Positions 7,927 to 16,737 are shown, counted from the first letter of the stretch. The stretch: 64,000 nt of DNA from Natrinema sp. HArc-T2 (GCF_041821085.1 NZ_JBGUAZ010000010.1:27820-91819), one strand, 5' to 3'. Translations and numbers: made by a program. The notes: generated by a model from the letters alone, not told the origin.

Positions 7927-8703
7927 ATGACGTTCGACACACTCGAGGTGTCCGTCGACGATGGCATTGCAACCGTGCGACTCGCAAACGAGCCGGTCAA
8001 CGCGATCAGCCAGCAGATGCGCTACGAACTCGCTGATGCAGTCGAGATCCTTCGCGAGGACCGCGTTCGCGTTGGACTCATCACCGGATCCGCTGACGTG
8101 TTTTCGGTCGGCGCGGATATTGGTCTCTTCGAAACGGCCCAGGAGTGGTCAACTGACGAATTTCGGTCGAACTCGCGAATTCTCGGTGGCGCCTTCGACG
8201 CGCTCGAAACGATGGAAAAGCCAGTTCTCGCTGCGATTGACGGAACCTGCGTCGGCGGCGGCCTCGAGCTCGCGTTAGCCTGTGACGTTCGCATCGCGGC
8301 TCCCGACGCAACGCTCGGCTTTCCCGAGCACAACATCGGGCTAATTCCCGGCTTGGGTGGCTGTTCGCGCTTCGTTCATCTCGTTGGTCCGGGAACAGCC
8401 AAGGACCTGATCTTCAGTGGCGACCTCATCGACGGTGAACGCGCCCACGAGATCGGTCTCGCCGAACGGGTCGAATCGGACCCCGAAGCCGCCGCACGAG
8501 AGTACGCAGACACACTGCTCGACCAGCCGCCGCAAGCCCTTGGATTGGCAAAGCGCGTCGTCAATGCGGCCCGCGATACCGACACGCAGACGGCGGGCGT
8601 TCTGGAATCGCTCGCCCAGAGTACGCTGCTGAAAACCGACGATCATCGCGAAGGACTCCAGGCATTTCGAGAGGATCGCGACCCAGAGTTCACTGGTGAG
8701 TAG
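7927..8703 (+). CDS. Enoyl-CoA hydratase (crotonase family)
   Basis: A 258-aa crotonase. Both hydratase glutamates are visible: GGGLELALACDV and FPEHNIGLIPGLGG. The oxyanion-hole segment FSVGADIGLFE is also present. It should hydrate trans-2-enoyl-CoA to 3-hydroxyacyl-CoA in beta-oxidation-like chemistry. The ATG at 7927 fits the family N-terminus (FDTLEVSVDDGIATVRL); the longer upstream frame to 7807 adds a basic, non-homologous extension and was not used. It is convergent with the next crotonase gene. Confidence 0.88.
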   Translation: MTFDTLEVSVDDGIATVRLANEPVNAISQQMRYELADAVEILREDRVRVGLITGSADVFSVGADIGLFETAQEWSTDEFRSNSRILGGAFDALETMEKPVLAAIDGTCVGGGLELALACDVRIAAPDATLGFPEHNIGLIPGLGGCSRFVHLVGPGTAKDLIFSGDLIDGERAHEIGLAERVESDPEAAAREYADTLLDQPPQALGLAKRVVNAARDTDTQTAGVLESLAQSTLLKTDDHREGLQAFREDRDPEFTGE

Positions 8704-8760
8704 CGCCCGGTCTAGTGGCAGTCACCCGTCTTTTGTTGCCGAAAAATCCGACTTCTGTAA

Positions 8761-9567
8761 CTATTCGCCGGTAAATTCGGGCTCCCGACCCTCGAGGAAG
8801 GCGTCGATCCCCTCGTCTTTGTCGTCAGTTGCAAAGAGCTGGGTGAACAGTTCGGCTTCGTAGTCCAGCCCCTCCTCGAGCCCCATGCGAGCGCTCGCCG
8901 TGACGGCGTTTTTGGCGAACTCGAGGGCGAGTGGGCTTTTGGTGGCCATCGATTCGGCGAGGTCGTAGACGCGCTCGTCGAGGTCGGCTTCGTCATGCAC
9001 TTCGTCGACGAGGCCGATCTCGTTGGCTTCCGTCGCGCCGACGAGTTCGCCGGAGAGGATCAGTTTCATCGCCTGCCCTTCGCCGACGAGTCGTGGCAAC
9101 CGCTGCGTGCCGCCGCCGCCGGGGATGATACCGAGGTTGATCTCGGGCTGGCCGAGCTTCGACCCCGCTTTGGCGATACGGACGTCACAGGCCATCGCGA
9201 GTTCACAGCCACCGCCCAACGCGTGGCCGTTGATTTTCGCGATAACCGGGAGCGAGGCATCGTCGACGGTCTCGTAGATCCGCGGACGTTTGCTGGCGTC
9301 GCGCTGCTCGACGACACCGCGGTCTTTGAACTCGGTCACGTCGGCACCGGCAACGAATGCGCCTGATCCTTCACCGCCGGTAAGCACGAGGACGCGCACG
9401 TCGTCGTCCGCCTCGGCTGCAGCGACGGCGTTTTTGAGTTCCGTTCGGACCTGTCCGTTGAGCGCGTTCCGGGCGTCCGGTCGCTCGATGGCAACCGTCG
9501 CAACGCGGTCAGCGTGCTCACCAACTGTAACGGAGAGCAATTCATAGTCATCAGTAAGGTCACTCAT
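8761..9567 (-). CDS. Enoyl-CoA hydratase (crotonase family)
   Basis: A 268-aa crotonase with both catalytic glutamates (GGGCELAMACDV; GQPEINLGIIPGGGG), a textbook enoyl-CoA hydratase. It is downstream of, and overlaps, the 3-hydroxyacyl-CoA dehydrogenase gene: the dehydrogenase stop (9560-9562) lies inside this frame. Starts at 9567 and 9573 (both ATG) and 9576 (GTG) are possible. The pair would carry out two consecutive beta-oxidation steps, including crotonyl-CoA to acetoacetyl-CoA. Confidence 0.9.
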   Translation of the reverse strand: MSDLTDDYELLSVTVGEHADRVATVAIERPDARNALNGQVRTELKNAVAAAEADDDVRVLVLTGGEGSGAFVAGADVTEFKDRGVVEQRDASKRPRIYETVDDASLPVIAKINGHALGGGCELAMACDVRIAKAGSKLGQPEINLGIIPGGGGTQRLPRLVGEGQAMKLILSGELVGATEANEIGLVDEVHDEADLDERVYDLAESMATKSPLALEFAKNAVTASARMGLEEGLDYEAELFTQLFATDDKDEGIDAFLEGREPEFTGE

Positions 9568-10450
9568 CGTCATCACCCCACTCGCCGCTCATGCCGACGC
9601 GTTCGCCGTTTTCCCAGACGTAGTAGCCTTCGCCGGTCTTCTTGCCGAGCTTGTTCGCACGGACTTTCCGGCGCAGCGACTGCGGTGGCTTGAACCGCTC
9701 GCCCAGCTCCTCGCGGAGATGCTCGGCGATGTGTAGACGCACGTCGAGGCCAACGTGGTCGGTCAGCTCGAGTGGGCCCATCGGGTGGCCGTAGCCGACC
9801 GACATCCCCTCGTCGATGTCGGCTGGGCTGGCGACGCCCTGTTCGACCATCCGAATCGCCTCGAGGCCGAGCGCGACGCCGAGTCGTGACGTGGCAAAGC
9901 CAGCCGTATCGCGCACAACGACGTCTTCCTTGTCGATGCCCTGCACGTAGTCGATCGCGAACGCTTCGGTGCGGTCGTCGGTCTGCTCGGCGATGACGAT
10001 CTCGACTAAGTCCATGATATGTGGCGGGTTGAAGAAGTGCAATCCGACGGCCCGCTCGGGGCGCTCGAGGGCGCTTGCCATCTCGGTCACGGACAGCGAG
10101 GAGGTGTTCGAGGCGATGATCGTGTCCTCGCTCGTCGCGGCTTCGACGTCCGCGAAGACCTCCTTCTTTAGGTCCATGTCTTCCGGCACCGCCTCGACGA
10201 CGAGGTCCGCGTCCGCAACCGCTGCCTCGAGGTCAGTCATCCCCTCGATGCGCGCGAGCGTCTCAGTCATCTCGGCCTCGGTGAGCTTGTCCCGGTCGAC
10301 GCCACCCTGAAGATTGGTGCGGATCCCCTCGAGACCGTTTTCGACGAACTCGTCTTCGATGTCTCGGAGGATGACATCGTGGCCCGCCATCGCAGAGACC
10401 TGGGCGATTCCGTGTCCCATACTTCCGGCTCCAAGAACGGTTACCTGCAT
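9560..10450 (-). CDS. 3-hydroxyacyl-CoA dehydrogenase
   Basis: A 296-aa NAD-dependent dehydrogenase oxidising (S)-3-hydroxyacyl-CoA to 3-ketoacyl-CoA. The Rossmann motif GAGSMGHGIAQ starts at residue 7. The family block ASNTSSLSVTEM follows, then the catalytic His-Glu region GLHFFNPPHIMDLVEIV and the C-terminal helical domain (GYGHPMGPLELTDHVGLD). The length matches stand-alone HBDH enzymes. Start chosen at MQVTVLGAG; the longer frame to 10507 is not supported by homology. It is the first gene of a two-gene operon with the hydratase. Confidence 0.93.
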   Translation of the reverse strand: MQVTVLGAGSMGHGIAQVSAMAGHDVILRDIEDEFVENGLEGIRTNLQGGVDRDKLTEAEMTETLARIEGMTDLEAAVADADLVVEAVPEDMDLKKEVFADVEAATSEDTIIASNTSSLSVTEMASALERPERAVGLHFFNPPHIMDLVEIVIAEQTDDRTEAFAIDYVQGIDKEDVVVRDTAGFATSRLGVALGLEAIRMVEQGVASPADIDEGMSVGYGHPMGPLELTDHVGLDVRLHIAEHLREELGERFKPPQSLRRKVRANKLGKKTGEGYYVWENGERVGMSGEWGDDDE

Positions 10451-10562
10451 AGACGAACACACTCGCGTCCGGATCAAAAAGATTGCTATCGCTGACAACG
10501 GGAACAATCAGTTGGACGGGATCGAACGTGCCAGCTGTGACGCGAGGAGACGCCGATACGCC

Positions 10563-10955
10563 TTACGTCAGGTCTGCTGCATCGAGACAGTCGAGAAGCG
10601 TTTCGAGGCGGTCGTGACGCCGATAGCGAAGTTCGTTCGAGCGGGAATCGTACTCGATGATGCCAGCCGCGGTCAACTTCGGGAGGTGAATATGATGGAG
10701 CAAGAGCTCGAGCTGGTCACGGTCCGGCTGCTCGCTCGTCCCCTCGGCGTATCGCTCGAGGAGATGCGTCGTCACCTCATCGATCGCCGTCGGCGTGTCA
10801 GTGGAACGTATCAGATACCGAAGGAGATCCCGTCGGTGCTGATGTGCCACTAGTTCGAGCAGCACGTCCACCGGTGGAGAGTCGTCGAAATCGGTCGAAT
10901 CGGGCCGTATTTCCGACGGACGTTCGTCGTTCGGCTGACCGATGTCGTCATCCAT
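10563..10955 (-). CDS. Winged-helix regulator-like protein (DUF7344 type)
   Basis: A 130-aa acidic protein. The centre reads LLELVAHQHRRDLLRYLI, then a spacer and LLLHHIHLPKLTAAGIIEYD and NELRYRRHDRLE, the pattern of the haloarchaeal DUF7344/ArsR-like winged helix. It is the last gene of a three-gene operon of small DNA-binding-like proteins and lies convergent to nothing catalytic. No metal-binding cluster is seen. Target unknown. Confidence 0.72.
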   Translation of the reverse strand: MDDDIGQPNDERPSEIRPDSTDFDDSPPVDVLLELVAHQHRRDLLRYLIRSTDTPTAIDEVTTHLLERYAEGTSEQPDRDQLELLLHHIHLPKLTAAGIIEYDSRSNELRYRRHDRLETLLDCLDAADLT

Positions 10956-10957
10956 CG

Positions 10958-11566
10958 TTAGCGATCGGAGGGACTGTTGTCGGGCTGGCTCTCGGTGCCC
11001 GTCTCCAGCGGTGTCGACTGCTCGTTTCCAGTCATAGGTGTCCCATCTGTGCCTTCATTCGGTTCGGTCGACATGAGCCACTCAGTGACGGTGTGCGTTC
11101 GCTCGCCGTTCGTGTAGGGAACGACTCCACAGAGGGAGTCCGTGTCAGCACCTGCGTCGTCGGCATAGAGTGCCAACGCGACGACGGGAACGCGAACTCG
11201 CTCGATCGAATCGTCAGTAGCAGCCTCGAGCAAGGGGACGTTCTGTCGCTGGAACGCCGGCTCGAGCGAGCAGTCGTGCTGCGCGGCCCAGCGTTCGAAT
11301 TCGGCGACGAGTTCGTCTCGAGTCGGTTCGCCCTCGGTGATCGAGTCGATCGGCTGGCACTCCGGTGGCCAGGTCGTAACCTGATAGTCAGCGATGGTCC
11401 CGGATTCACGGAGGGAGTGCAACCGGTCGACGATATCGTCGATCGTCTCGGTAAGTGCAGCGGGAACGGATGCCCGGACGTAACACTCGACTCGAAGCTC
11501 CAGCTGTCGATCGACAGGGGCGGCTGTCACAGCCGGTGAGAGCAGCTCATTGGCAGACATATTCAT
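10958..11566 (-). CDS. Conserved haloarchaeal protein in a regulator operon
   Basis: A 202-aa acidic protein that I cannot assign to a named family with confidence. The N-terminal part (LELRVECYVRASVPAALTE, then IDDIVDRLHSLRESG) looks like a small alpha/beta domain. The last 40 residues are low-complexity Thr/Glu/Ser. It is preceded by a short winged-helix gene that it overlaps by 20 nt and followed, 2 nt later, by the DUF7344-like gene, so all three are probably co-translated. An auxiliary or sensor role for the two HTH proteins is inference. Confidence 0.65.
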   Translation of the reverse strand: MNMSANELLSPAVTAAPVDRQLELRVECYVRASVPAALTETIDDIVDRLHSLRESGTIADYQVTTWPPECQPIDSITEGEPTRDELVAEFERWAAQHDCSLEPAFQRQNVPLLEAATDDSIERVRVPVVALALYADDAGADTDSLCGVVPYTNGERTHTVTEWLMSTEPNEGTDGTPMTGNEQSTPLETGTESQPDNSPSDR

Positions 11567-11765
11567 CCTCCGTTCGCCGGATATGATCGTTTGCGTCGAG
11601 TGATGTCAGTATCGGAAGGAGCGTGAGTTTGGGTAGTTTCAGTCGGTGCTGGAGCTCGGAGACCGTCGCCCCGTCCATCACGAGAATAGTGACGTATACT
11701 AACTTTACTCGTGGTGATACAAGATCGTCTGGTAATGCGGTGTGATGGTCAGTTATGGACATCAT
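11547..11765 (-). CDS. Small winged-helix (MarR/TrmB-like) protein
   Basis: A 72-aa single-domain protein. The pattern KLVYVTILVMDGATVSELQ, LKLPKLTLLPILTSL and DDHIRRTEDEY-like wing fits a minimal winged helix, of the kind common in haloarchaea. It is the first gene of the three-gene operon; a possible TATA box (TTATTTGG on the minus strand, 11789-11796) lies 24-31 nt upstream. Two adjacent ATGs (11765 and 11762) could start it. Confidence 0.7.
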   Translation of the reverse strand: MMSITDHHTALPDDLVSPRVKLVYVTILVMDGATVSELQHRLKLPKLTLLPILTSLDANDHIRRTEDEYVCQ

Positions 11766-12031
11766 CGCATGCCGTATGAGAACGAGTTACCAAATAAAGA
11801 TAACTATGTCAGACATAATAATGATGGAAGGGGCAGAGAGAGACGCGAAGACGAGACTGTCCGTCTGAATCGGAGTTATCGCCAGTATTGTCGATGCCAC
11901 TACTATTATATGATCTACTCAGTTTTGATAGATTACTTACGAAATGAGAACACAGTACTTCGTTCGTATCACCACTGCAATCGGGAGTTCCGCCATCGAC
12001 GATACGGCGTCACAGTCTTACGGTGTACACA

Positions 12032-12268
12032 ATGCGTAAGACGCAGGAAGAGTCGGTATATGTCGTCCCCCACAGTGACTGCTATCACACGAATCGAGAC
12101 TGCCGAGGGATCCAGCAGGCATACACCGTTCGCGAACACCTTCGATCTGACCTCTCAGACGAGCTCGAGCACTGTCAACTATGCTCGGGGAACGTTCCCC
12201 TGCCAGACACCGATTCGTTCAAGTTCCGACGATTACTCGAGGAGCTCGATCCGGACGACATCAGCTGA
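12032..12268 (+). CDS. Small Cys/His-rich protein, likely zinc-binding
   Basis: A 78-aa acidic protein with HSDCYHTNRDC in the N-terminal third and CQLCSG in the second half, a layout that could hold one zinc ion. Family unknown to me. The composition (acidic C-terminus ELDPDD) and the ordered Cys spacing argue that it is real. ATG at 12032 was preferred to the GTG at 12023. It stands alone between the regulator operon and the thiolase operon. Confidence 0.6.
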   Translation: MRKTQEESVYVVPHSDCYHTNRDCRGIQQAYTVREHLRSDLSDELEHCQLCSGNVPLPDTDSFKFRRLLEELDPDDIS

Positions 12269-12386
12269 CAGCCTGCGGTAGAGAACATAGCGCGGATGTC
12301 TCCAGATCACGTATCGGGGGACCGCGGTATCGCTCCGAAAAACGAGGAACTGGACAGCAGTCGTGTAGTCAGATCCCTACAGACCG

Positions 12387-13808
12387 TCAGTGATCCCCAT
12401 CATCGGCTGGCGTGAACTTGACACCGTACCGCGTGACGCCTTCCTGCGTGTAGATCCGCCGAATCGTCGCCGTGACGGTATCGCCGACGGCCATCGCCTC
12501 AGGATCGACGTCCGTCAACTGTGCGGGCAGCGTGACGGACCCGCCCTCGGTTTCGAGCGCGACGATTGCGGCAGTGTAGGCACCGTCCTGTTGCTGGAGT
12601 TGTGCGAACTCGGGCGGTGCACCGCCCTGTCCGATAACGGTCATCGCTCGAATCGTTCCGGTTCGAGGCGCTTCGACCGCGTCGAACTCGACGCGAGCGT
12701 GACACTCCTGACAGGCACCCTTGGGCGGGAACGTGACGCCGCCACACTCCGGGCACGACCCGGCAACGAGGCGGTATCGCTGCTCGAGTGACTGCTGCCA
12801 GTTCGGCAGGCTCACGTTCGCACCGCCACCGGAGACGTCACCGTCGACGACGTAGCCACGCTCTCGAAGGTACGCCGAATACGAGATCGGCTCCGCGGCG
12901 GCGATCCGTTCGATACCGGGGACCGCAAGGCTGCCCTCACAGGCCACTGCGGCTGCACTGCCACCGCCGAAGAAGGCACCGACGGTCAGTTCGTCGTCGT
13001 CGGCTTCATCGAGCGCCGAAAGCAGCCCGATCGGGACGGTCGCCGCGCCAGCATCGCCGATCTGATCGGCCACCGTCCCCGCCGACACGGCGTCAGGAGA
13101 CAGGGGGAGATCGCCCGTGATGCGGTAGGGGAGCGAGGCGTTCGGCTGATGGACTGCCGCAGCGGTCGCCGTCTCGAGGTCGACGCCGAGTGAGGTGGCT
13201 GCACTCGTAACGGCCTCGCGCATGGCATCGCGCTCGTAGGTCGTGATGCCGAGCGAGTCGGTGTCTCGCTGACCGCGTTCACGGAAGCGGATGCCGGGCG
13301 TCTCGTTACTGTGCCAGGCCACGTTGTCGATCGCCACGGCGGGATCGTCACCGATAATGAGCGCTGCTGCGCCGGCACCGAAGGGATGATCGCTATCGGC
13401 GCGGTCTCCTTCGGGGCAGTCGGCAGCGATCACGAGCGCCGTCCCGTCGGCATCGAGCGCCCGCGAGAGCGCCTCCGCGCCGGCCGCAGTGTGATGTGTC
13501 GTGGTCGTACTCGCGACATCCGCTGGCAGATCGAGCATTCTGACCAGTCGTGACACGAAGTCGCCTTCCTCGAGCGGGGGTGTCGTCGTCGCAGCCGCGA
13601 CGACATCGATCGCCGCTCGATCGACGGACGCACCCTCGAGTGCGCGTTCGGTGGCTGCGACGGCCATCGTCAGCGTATCCTCGTCGGCAGCGGGGACTGC
13701 CTTCTGGTCGACCCCCGCAGCGTGGCTCGTTCCCCATGCCGTCTCGAGTTCGTCGCTCGACAGTCGGAACCGAGGGACGTAGACGCCCCCAGCGACAAGT
13801 CCTCTCAT
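12387..13808 (-). CDS. HMG-CoA-synthase-like protein fused to a DUF35 OB-fold/zinc-ribbon domain
   Basis: A 473-aa fusion. Residues 1 to about 330 follow the HMG-CoA synthase/ketoacyl-synthase fold (opening VYVPRFRLSSDELETAWG). The C-terminal part is a DUF35 domain with a rubredoxin-like knuckle CPECGG...CQEC and an OB fold. In archaeal mevalonate synthesis, thiolase, HMGCS and DUF35 are separate proteins in one channelling complex; here two are fused and the third overlaps by 4 nt. Where catalytic HMGCS has a Cys two residues ahead of AGxEAL, this protein has Thr (HHTAAGAEAL), so it is probably not an active HMG-CoA synthase and more likely a scaffold for the thiolase (inference). Confidence 0.85.
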   Translation of the reverse strand: MRGLVAGGVYVPRFRLSSDELETAWGTSHAAGVDQKAVPAADEDTLTMAVAATERALEGASVDRAAIDVVAAATTTPPLEEGDFVSRLVRMLDLPADVASTTTTHHTAAGAEALSRALDADGTALVIAADCPEGDRADSDHPFGAGAAALIIGDDPAVAIDNVAWHSNETPGIRFRERGQRDTDSLGITTYERDAMREAVTSAATSLGVDLETATAAAVHQPNASLPYRITGDLPLSPDAVSAGTVADQIGDAGAATVPIGLLSALDEADDDELTVGAFFGGGSAAAVACEGSLAVPGIERIAAAEPISYSAYLRERGYVVDGDVSGGGANVSLPNWQQSLEQRYRLVAGSCPECGGVTFPPKGACQECHARVEFDAVEAPRTGTIRAMTVIGQGGAPPEFAQLQQQDGAYTAAIVALETEGGSVTLPAQLTDVDPEAMAVGDTVTATIRRIYTQEGVTRYGVKFTPADDGDH

Positions 13809-14983
13809 GCTGACCCCTCCATTGGTTCCTTCTCAAAGATATGGACGGTCACACCACCGCCGCTGCCGCCGACGTTGTGTGTGAGCCCGTATTTCGGATC
13901 GTCGACCTGAACGTACGCCTCGCCGCGGAGCTGTTTGAAGGCTTCGACGACCTGACCGGTCCCGGTTGCCCCGATCGGATGGCCTTTCGATTTCAGCCCG
14001 CCGCTGGTGTTGGTCGGCAGTTCGCCGTCAGGGTCGGTAACCCCCTCCCGGAGCAGTCGACCGGCTTCGCCACGCTCACAGAATCCAAGGTCCTCGTAGG
14101 CCAGCAGTTCTGCGATGGCGAAACAGTCGTGGATCTCCGCGAAGTCGAGATCCGATGGTTCGATTCCCGCAGCCTCGTAGGCGTCTTCTCCCGCACGAAC
14201 ACTCGCTGGAATCGAGGTGAGCGATTCGCGCTGGAACAGTCCGACCCGGCCACTCGAGGCACCAGCACCGGCGACGCGGACCAGCGTATCGCTGTGTTCT
14301 CTGGCAACGTCTTCGCTCACGACGAGGACGGCGCTCGCGCCGTCGGTCGTCGGACAACAGTGATAGAGATTGAGCGGATCTGCGACCGACGGGGCAGCGG
14401 AGGCATCCTCGAGCGAGCACTCGAAGCCGAGGTGTGCCTTGGGATTCTGTGCGCCGTTCCCATGGTTTTTCACTGCGACGCGGCTGAGATCATCTATCTC
14501 GGCATCGTATTCGTCCATGTAGGCGCTTGCCATCTGGGCGTAGACACCGGCGAACGTCGTCCCGCTCATTCGTTCCCACTCGGTCTCGCCGCTGACGCCG
14601 AGCCACCAGCGCGTGTGGTCGGAACTCGCGTCGGTCATCACCTCGTAGCCACCGGCCAGTGCGACATCGACGAGTCCCGAACGGACGGCAGTCACCGCCT
14701 GTCGGAACGCGTAGCCGCTGGCAGCACAGGCGTTTTCGACGCGCGTCGTCGGAACGCCGTGAAGTCCGAGGTGTTCAGTTACTGCTGGCCCAGACAGACC
14801 GATCTGGCGGCCACCGACGCCGAGCGTTCCGAGAAACGCCTCGTCGATCTGTTCTGGGTCGATCGTCGTATCCACGCTGTCCATCGCCGCGTCGAACGCG
14901 TCGTCGAACAGCGAGAGATACGTCTCTTCTGGAAACGAGCCGAACGATGACTGTCCAGCTCCGAGTACGTATGCATCTCGCAT
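13805..14983 (-). CDS. Thiolase (SCP2-type acetyl-CoA acetyltransferase)
   Basis: A 392-aa thiolase. The nucleophilic Cys lies in ENACAASG, the His block is GGLKSKGHPIGATG, and the SCP2-type region EIHDCFAIAELLAYEDLG is present. It would cleave or form 3-ketoacyl-CoA. Its stop overlaps the start of the HMGCS-DUF35 fusion (ATGA at 13805-13808), so the two are translated together. A TATA-like ATCTATAA lies at 15011-15018, 28-35 nt upstream. Confidence 0.92.
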   Translation of the reverse strand: MRDAYVLGAGQSSFGSFPEETYLSLFDDAFDAAMDSVDTTIDPEQIDEAFLGTLGVGGRQIGLSGPAVTEHLGLHGVPTTRVENACAASGYAFRQAVTAVRSGLVDVALAGGYEVMTDASSDHTRWWLGVSGETEWERMSGTTFAGVYAQMASAYMDEYDAEIDDLSRVAVKNHGNGAQNPKAHLGFECSLEDASAAPSVADPLNLYHCCPTTDGASAVLVVSEDVAREHSDTLVRVAGAGASSGRVGLFQRESLTSIPASVRAGEDAYEAAGIEPSDLDFAEIHDCFAIAELLAYEDLGFCERGEAGRLLREGVTDPDGELPTNTSGGLKSKGHPIGATGTGQVVEAFKQLRGEAYVQVDDPKYGLTHNVGGSGGGVTVHIFEKEPMEGSA

Positions 14984-15062
14984 GTCTTTGACTATCTACT
15001 CGGGGACCTTATAGATAACTCACGGAGTGAGAGAGTGTCCGCCGGGTGATTGGATACCACAT

Positions 15063-15070
15063 ATTTTTAT
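15063..15070 (+). promoter_or_regulatory. TATA box of the aldehyde dehydrogenase gene
   Basis: ATTTTTAT lies 26-33 nt before the ATG at 15096 and 20-27 nt before the ATG at 15090, favouring 15096 as the start. Confidence 0.5.
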
Positions 15071-15095
15071 CCGATCAACTGATACGCTGATGTGC

Positions 15096-16547
15096 ATGAG
15101 TTACACCGGTCCAACAGACCTGTATATCAACGGCGACTGGATTGCCGCCGATGGCAACCAGACGTTTACGACTGAAGACCCAGCAACGGAGGAGACCTAT
15201 GCGGAGCTCGCAGAAGCCAGCGAGGAAGACGTCGATCGTGCCGTCGAGGCAGCGTTCGATGCGGTCGACCGAGACAGTGAGTGGCGCTCGCTCGATCCCC
15301 GAGAGCGCGGCTCGTATCTCGACGCCATGGCAGACGCGATCGAAGACCGGAAAGACGAGATCGTCCGCGTCGAGTCTCGAGACAACGGCAAGACGCCGTT
15401 CGAAGCTACTCTCGACGTCGATATGGTCATCGACACGTTCCGCTACTACGCCGGCTGGACCGACAAGATCGAGGGCGACGAGGTACCGGTCCCCGGCGAC
15501 CGACTGAACTACACCGTTCGAGAGCCGGTCGGCGTCACCGGACACGTCATCCCGTGGAATTACCCCTTCCAGCTCGCCGGACGGAGTCTCGCACCAGCGC
15601 TCGCGTGTGGAAACACGGCCGTTCTCAAGCCCTCGAGCACGACGCCACTGTCAGCACTGTACTACGCGCTCGCTGCAGACGAGGCAGGCATCCCCGATGG
15701 CGTGGTGAACGTCGTTCCCGGTCGCGGGAGCACGGCAGGAAACAGACTCGTCGAACACCCCGATGTCGACCACATCGCGTTCACCGGAAGTACGGGCGTC
15801 GGCAAAGGCGTCATGGAGCGTGCCTCACAGAACGTCACTGGTGTCACCCTCGAGCTTGGCGGCAAAGGGCCAAACATCGTCTACCCAGATGCTGACCTCG
15901 ACGCCGCTGCTGCCGGGTGTCACTACGGCATCTTCATGAACGCTGGTCAGATGTGCTGGGCCGGCTCGCGACTGCTCGTCCACGAATCGGTCCACGACGA
16001 GGTCGTCGACCGGGTCGTCGAACGAGCCGAGGCGATCCCGCTGGGCAGCGGTATCGACGACGACGGCCAGATGGGGCCGACCGTTAGCGAGAGCCACCAG
16101 CAAGAGGTCCTCGACTACATCGAGACCGGCAAAGCCGAAGGTGCAACCGTCGCGACCGGCGGCGGCGTTCCCGCGAACAAAGACACTGGCTACTTCGTTG
16201 AGCCGACCGTCTTTACCGACGTGACGAACGATATGACGATCGCACAGGAGGAGATTTTCGGCCCTGTGCTCTCGGTCATCGAGTTCTCTGACCAGGAGGA
16301 AGCGATCGAAATCGCCAACGACTCGCCGTACGGACTCATGGCGGGCATCTGGACGAACGACCTGAAAACGGCCCACCAGACCGCCGAGTACCTCGACTAC
16401 GGCATGGTGAGCATCAACGAATATCCCGTGACCCAGCCACAGACGCCGTTCGGCGGCTTCAAACAGAGCGGCTACGGGCGCGAACAGGGGACCGAGGCAC
16501 TGCAGGAGTACACCCAGACCAAAAACGTCAACGTCAACCTCGAGTAA
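15096..16547 (+). CDS. Aldehyde dehydrogenase (NAD(P)-dependent)
   Basis: A 483-aa ALDH-superfamily enzyme. Visible catalytic elements: IPWNYPFQ (Asn), FTGSTGVGK (cofactor loop), LELGGKGPN (general-base Glu), AGQMCWAGSR (nucleophilic Cys) and the C-terminal TPFGGFKQSGYGRE. It resembles betaine-aldehyde/4-trimethylaminobutyraldehyde-type enzymes, but the substrate cannot be fixed. The upstream frame from 15027 is not homologous and was dropped; ATGs at 15090 and 15096 are both possible. Confidence 0.92.
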   Translation: MSYTGPTDLYINGDWIAADGNQTFTTEDPATEETYAELAEASEEDVDRAVEAAFDAVDRDSEWRSLDPRERGSYLDAMADAIEDRKDEIVRVESRDNGKTPFEATLDVDMVIDTFRYYAGWTDKIEGDEVPVPGDRLNYTVREPVGVTGHVIPWNYPFQLAGRSLAPALACGNTAVLKPSSTTPLSALYYALAADEAGIPDGVVNVVPGRGSTAGNRLVEHPDVDHIAFTGSTGVGKGVMERASQNVTGVTLELGGKGPNIVYPDADLDAAAAGCHYGIFMNAGQMCWAGSRLLVHESVHDEVVDRVVERAEAIPLGSGIDDDGQMGPTVSESHQQEVLDYIETGKAEGATVATGGGVPANKDTGYFVEPTVFTDVTNDMTIAQEEIFGPVLSVIEFSDQEEAIEIANDSPYGLMAGIWTNDLKTAHQTAEYLDYGMVSINEYPVTQPQTPFGGFKQSGYGREQGTEALQEYTQTKNVNVNLE

Positions 16548-16653
16548 CGACGCTCCTCCTCGGGAATTTAGCTCATCGTTTTTCGCTGCGTCTGCAGTTC
16601 CTGCCGGTCTGTAACCAAACACCGTCACCTGTGTCGAAGACGTCGAGACGCGA

Positions 16654-16737
16654 CTATAGTACCAACTGAAACGGTTGATACACCGATCACACAGCTCTCG
16701 TGTCGGGTGTGCAGGGGACGTTCAGTGGCTACTATAA
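16654..16737 (+). repeat. MITE-like palindromic repeat, full-length copy
   Basis: An 84-bp element beginning CTATAGTACCAACTGAAACG and ending CAGTGGCTACTATAA. Its ends are short inverted repeats (TATAGTA/TACTATA), and a central imperfect hairpin (CCGATCACAC...GTGTCGGG) is present. It aligns end to end with the copy at 55194-55278. It fills part of the 327-bp gap between the ALDH and acyl-CoA dehydrogenase genes; nothing else is seen there. Confidence 0.6.

Noticed and set aside
13841..14950. 369-codon plus-strand frame opposite the thiolase
   Set aside because: It mirrors the thiolase coding sequence. The thiolase has all catalytic motifs; this frame has none.
15027..15095. Upstream extension of the aldehyde dehydrogenase
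   Set aside because: The extra N-terminal residues are not homologous to ALDHs, and a TATA box lies inside the extension just before the chosen ATG.
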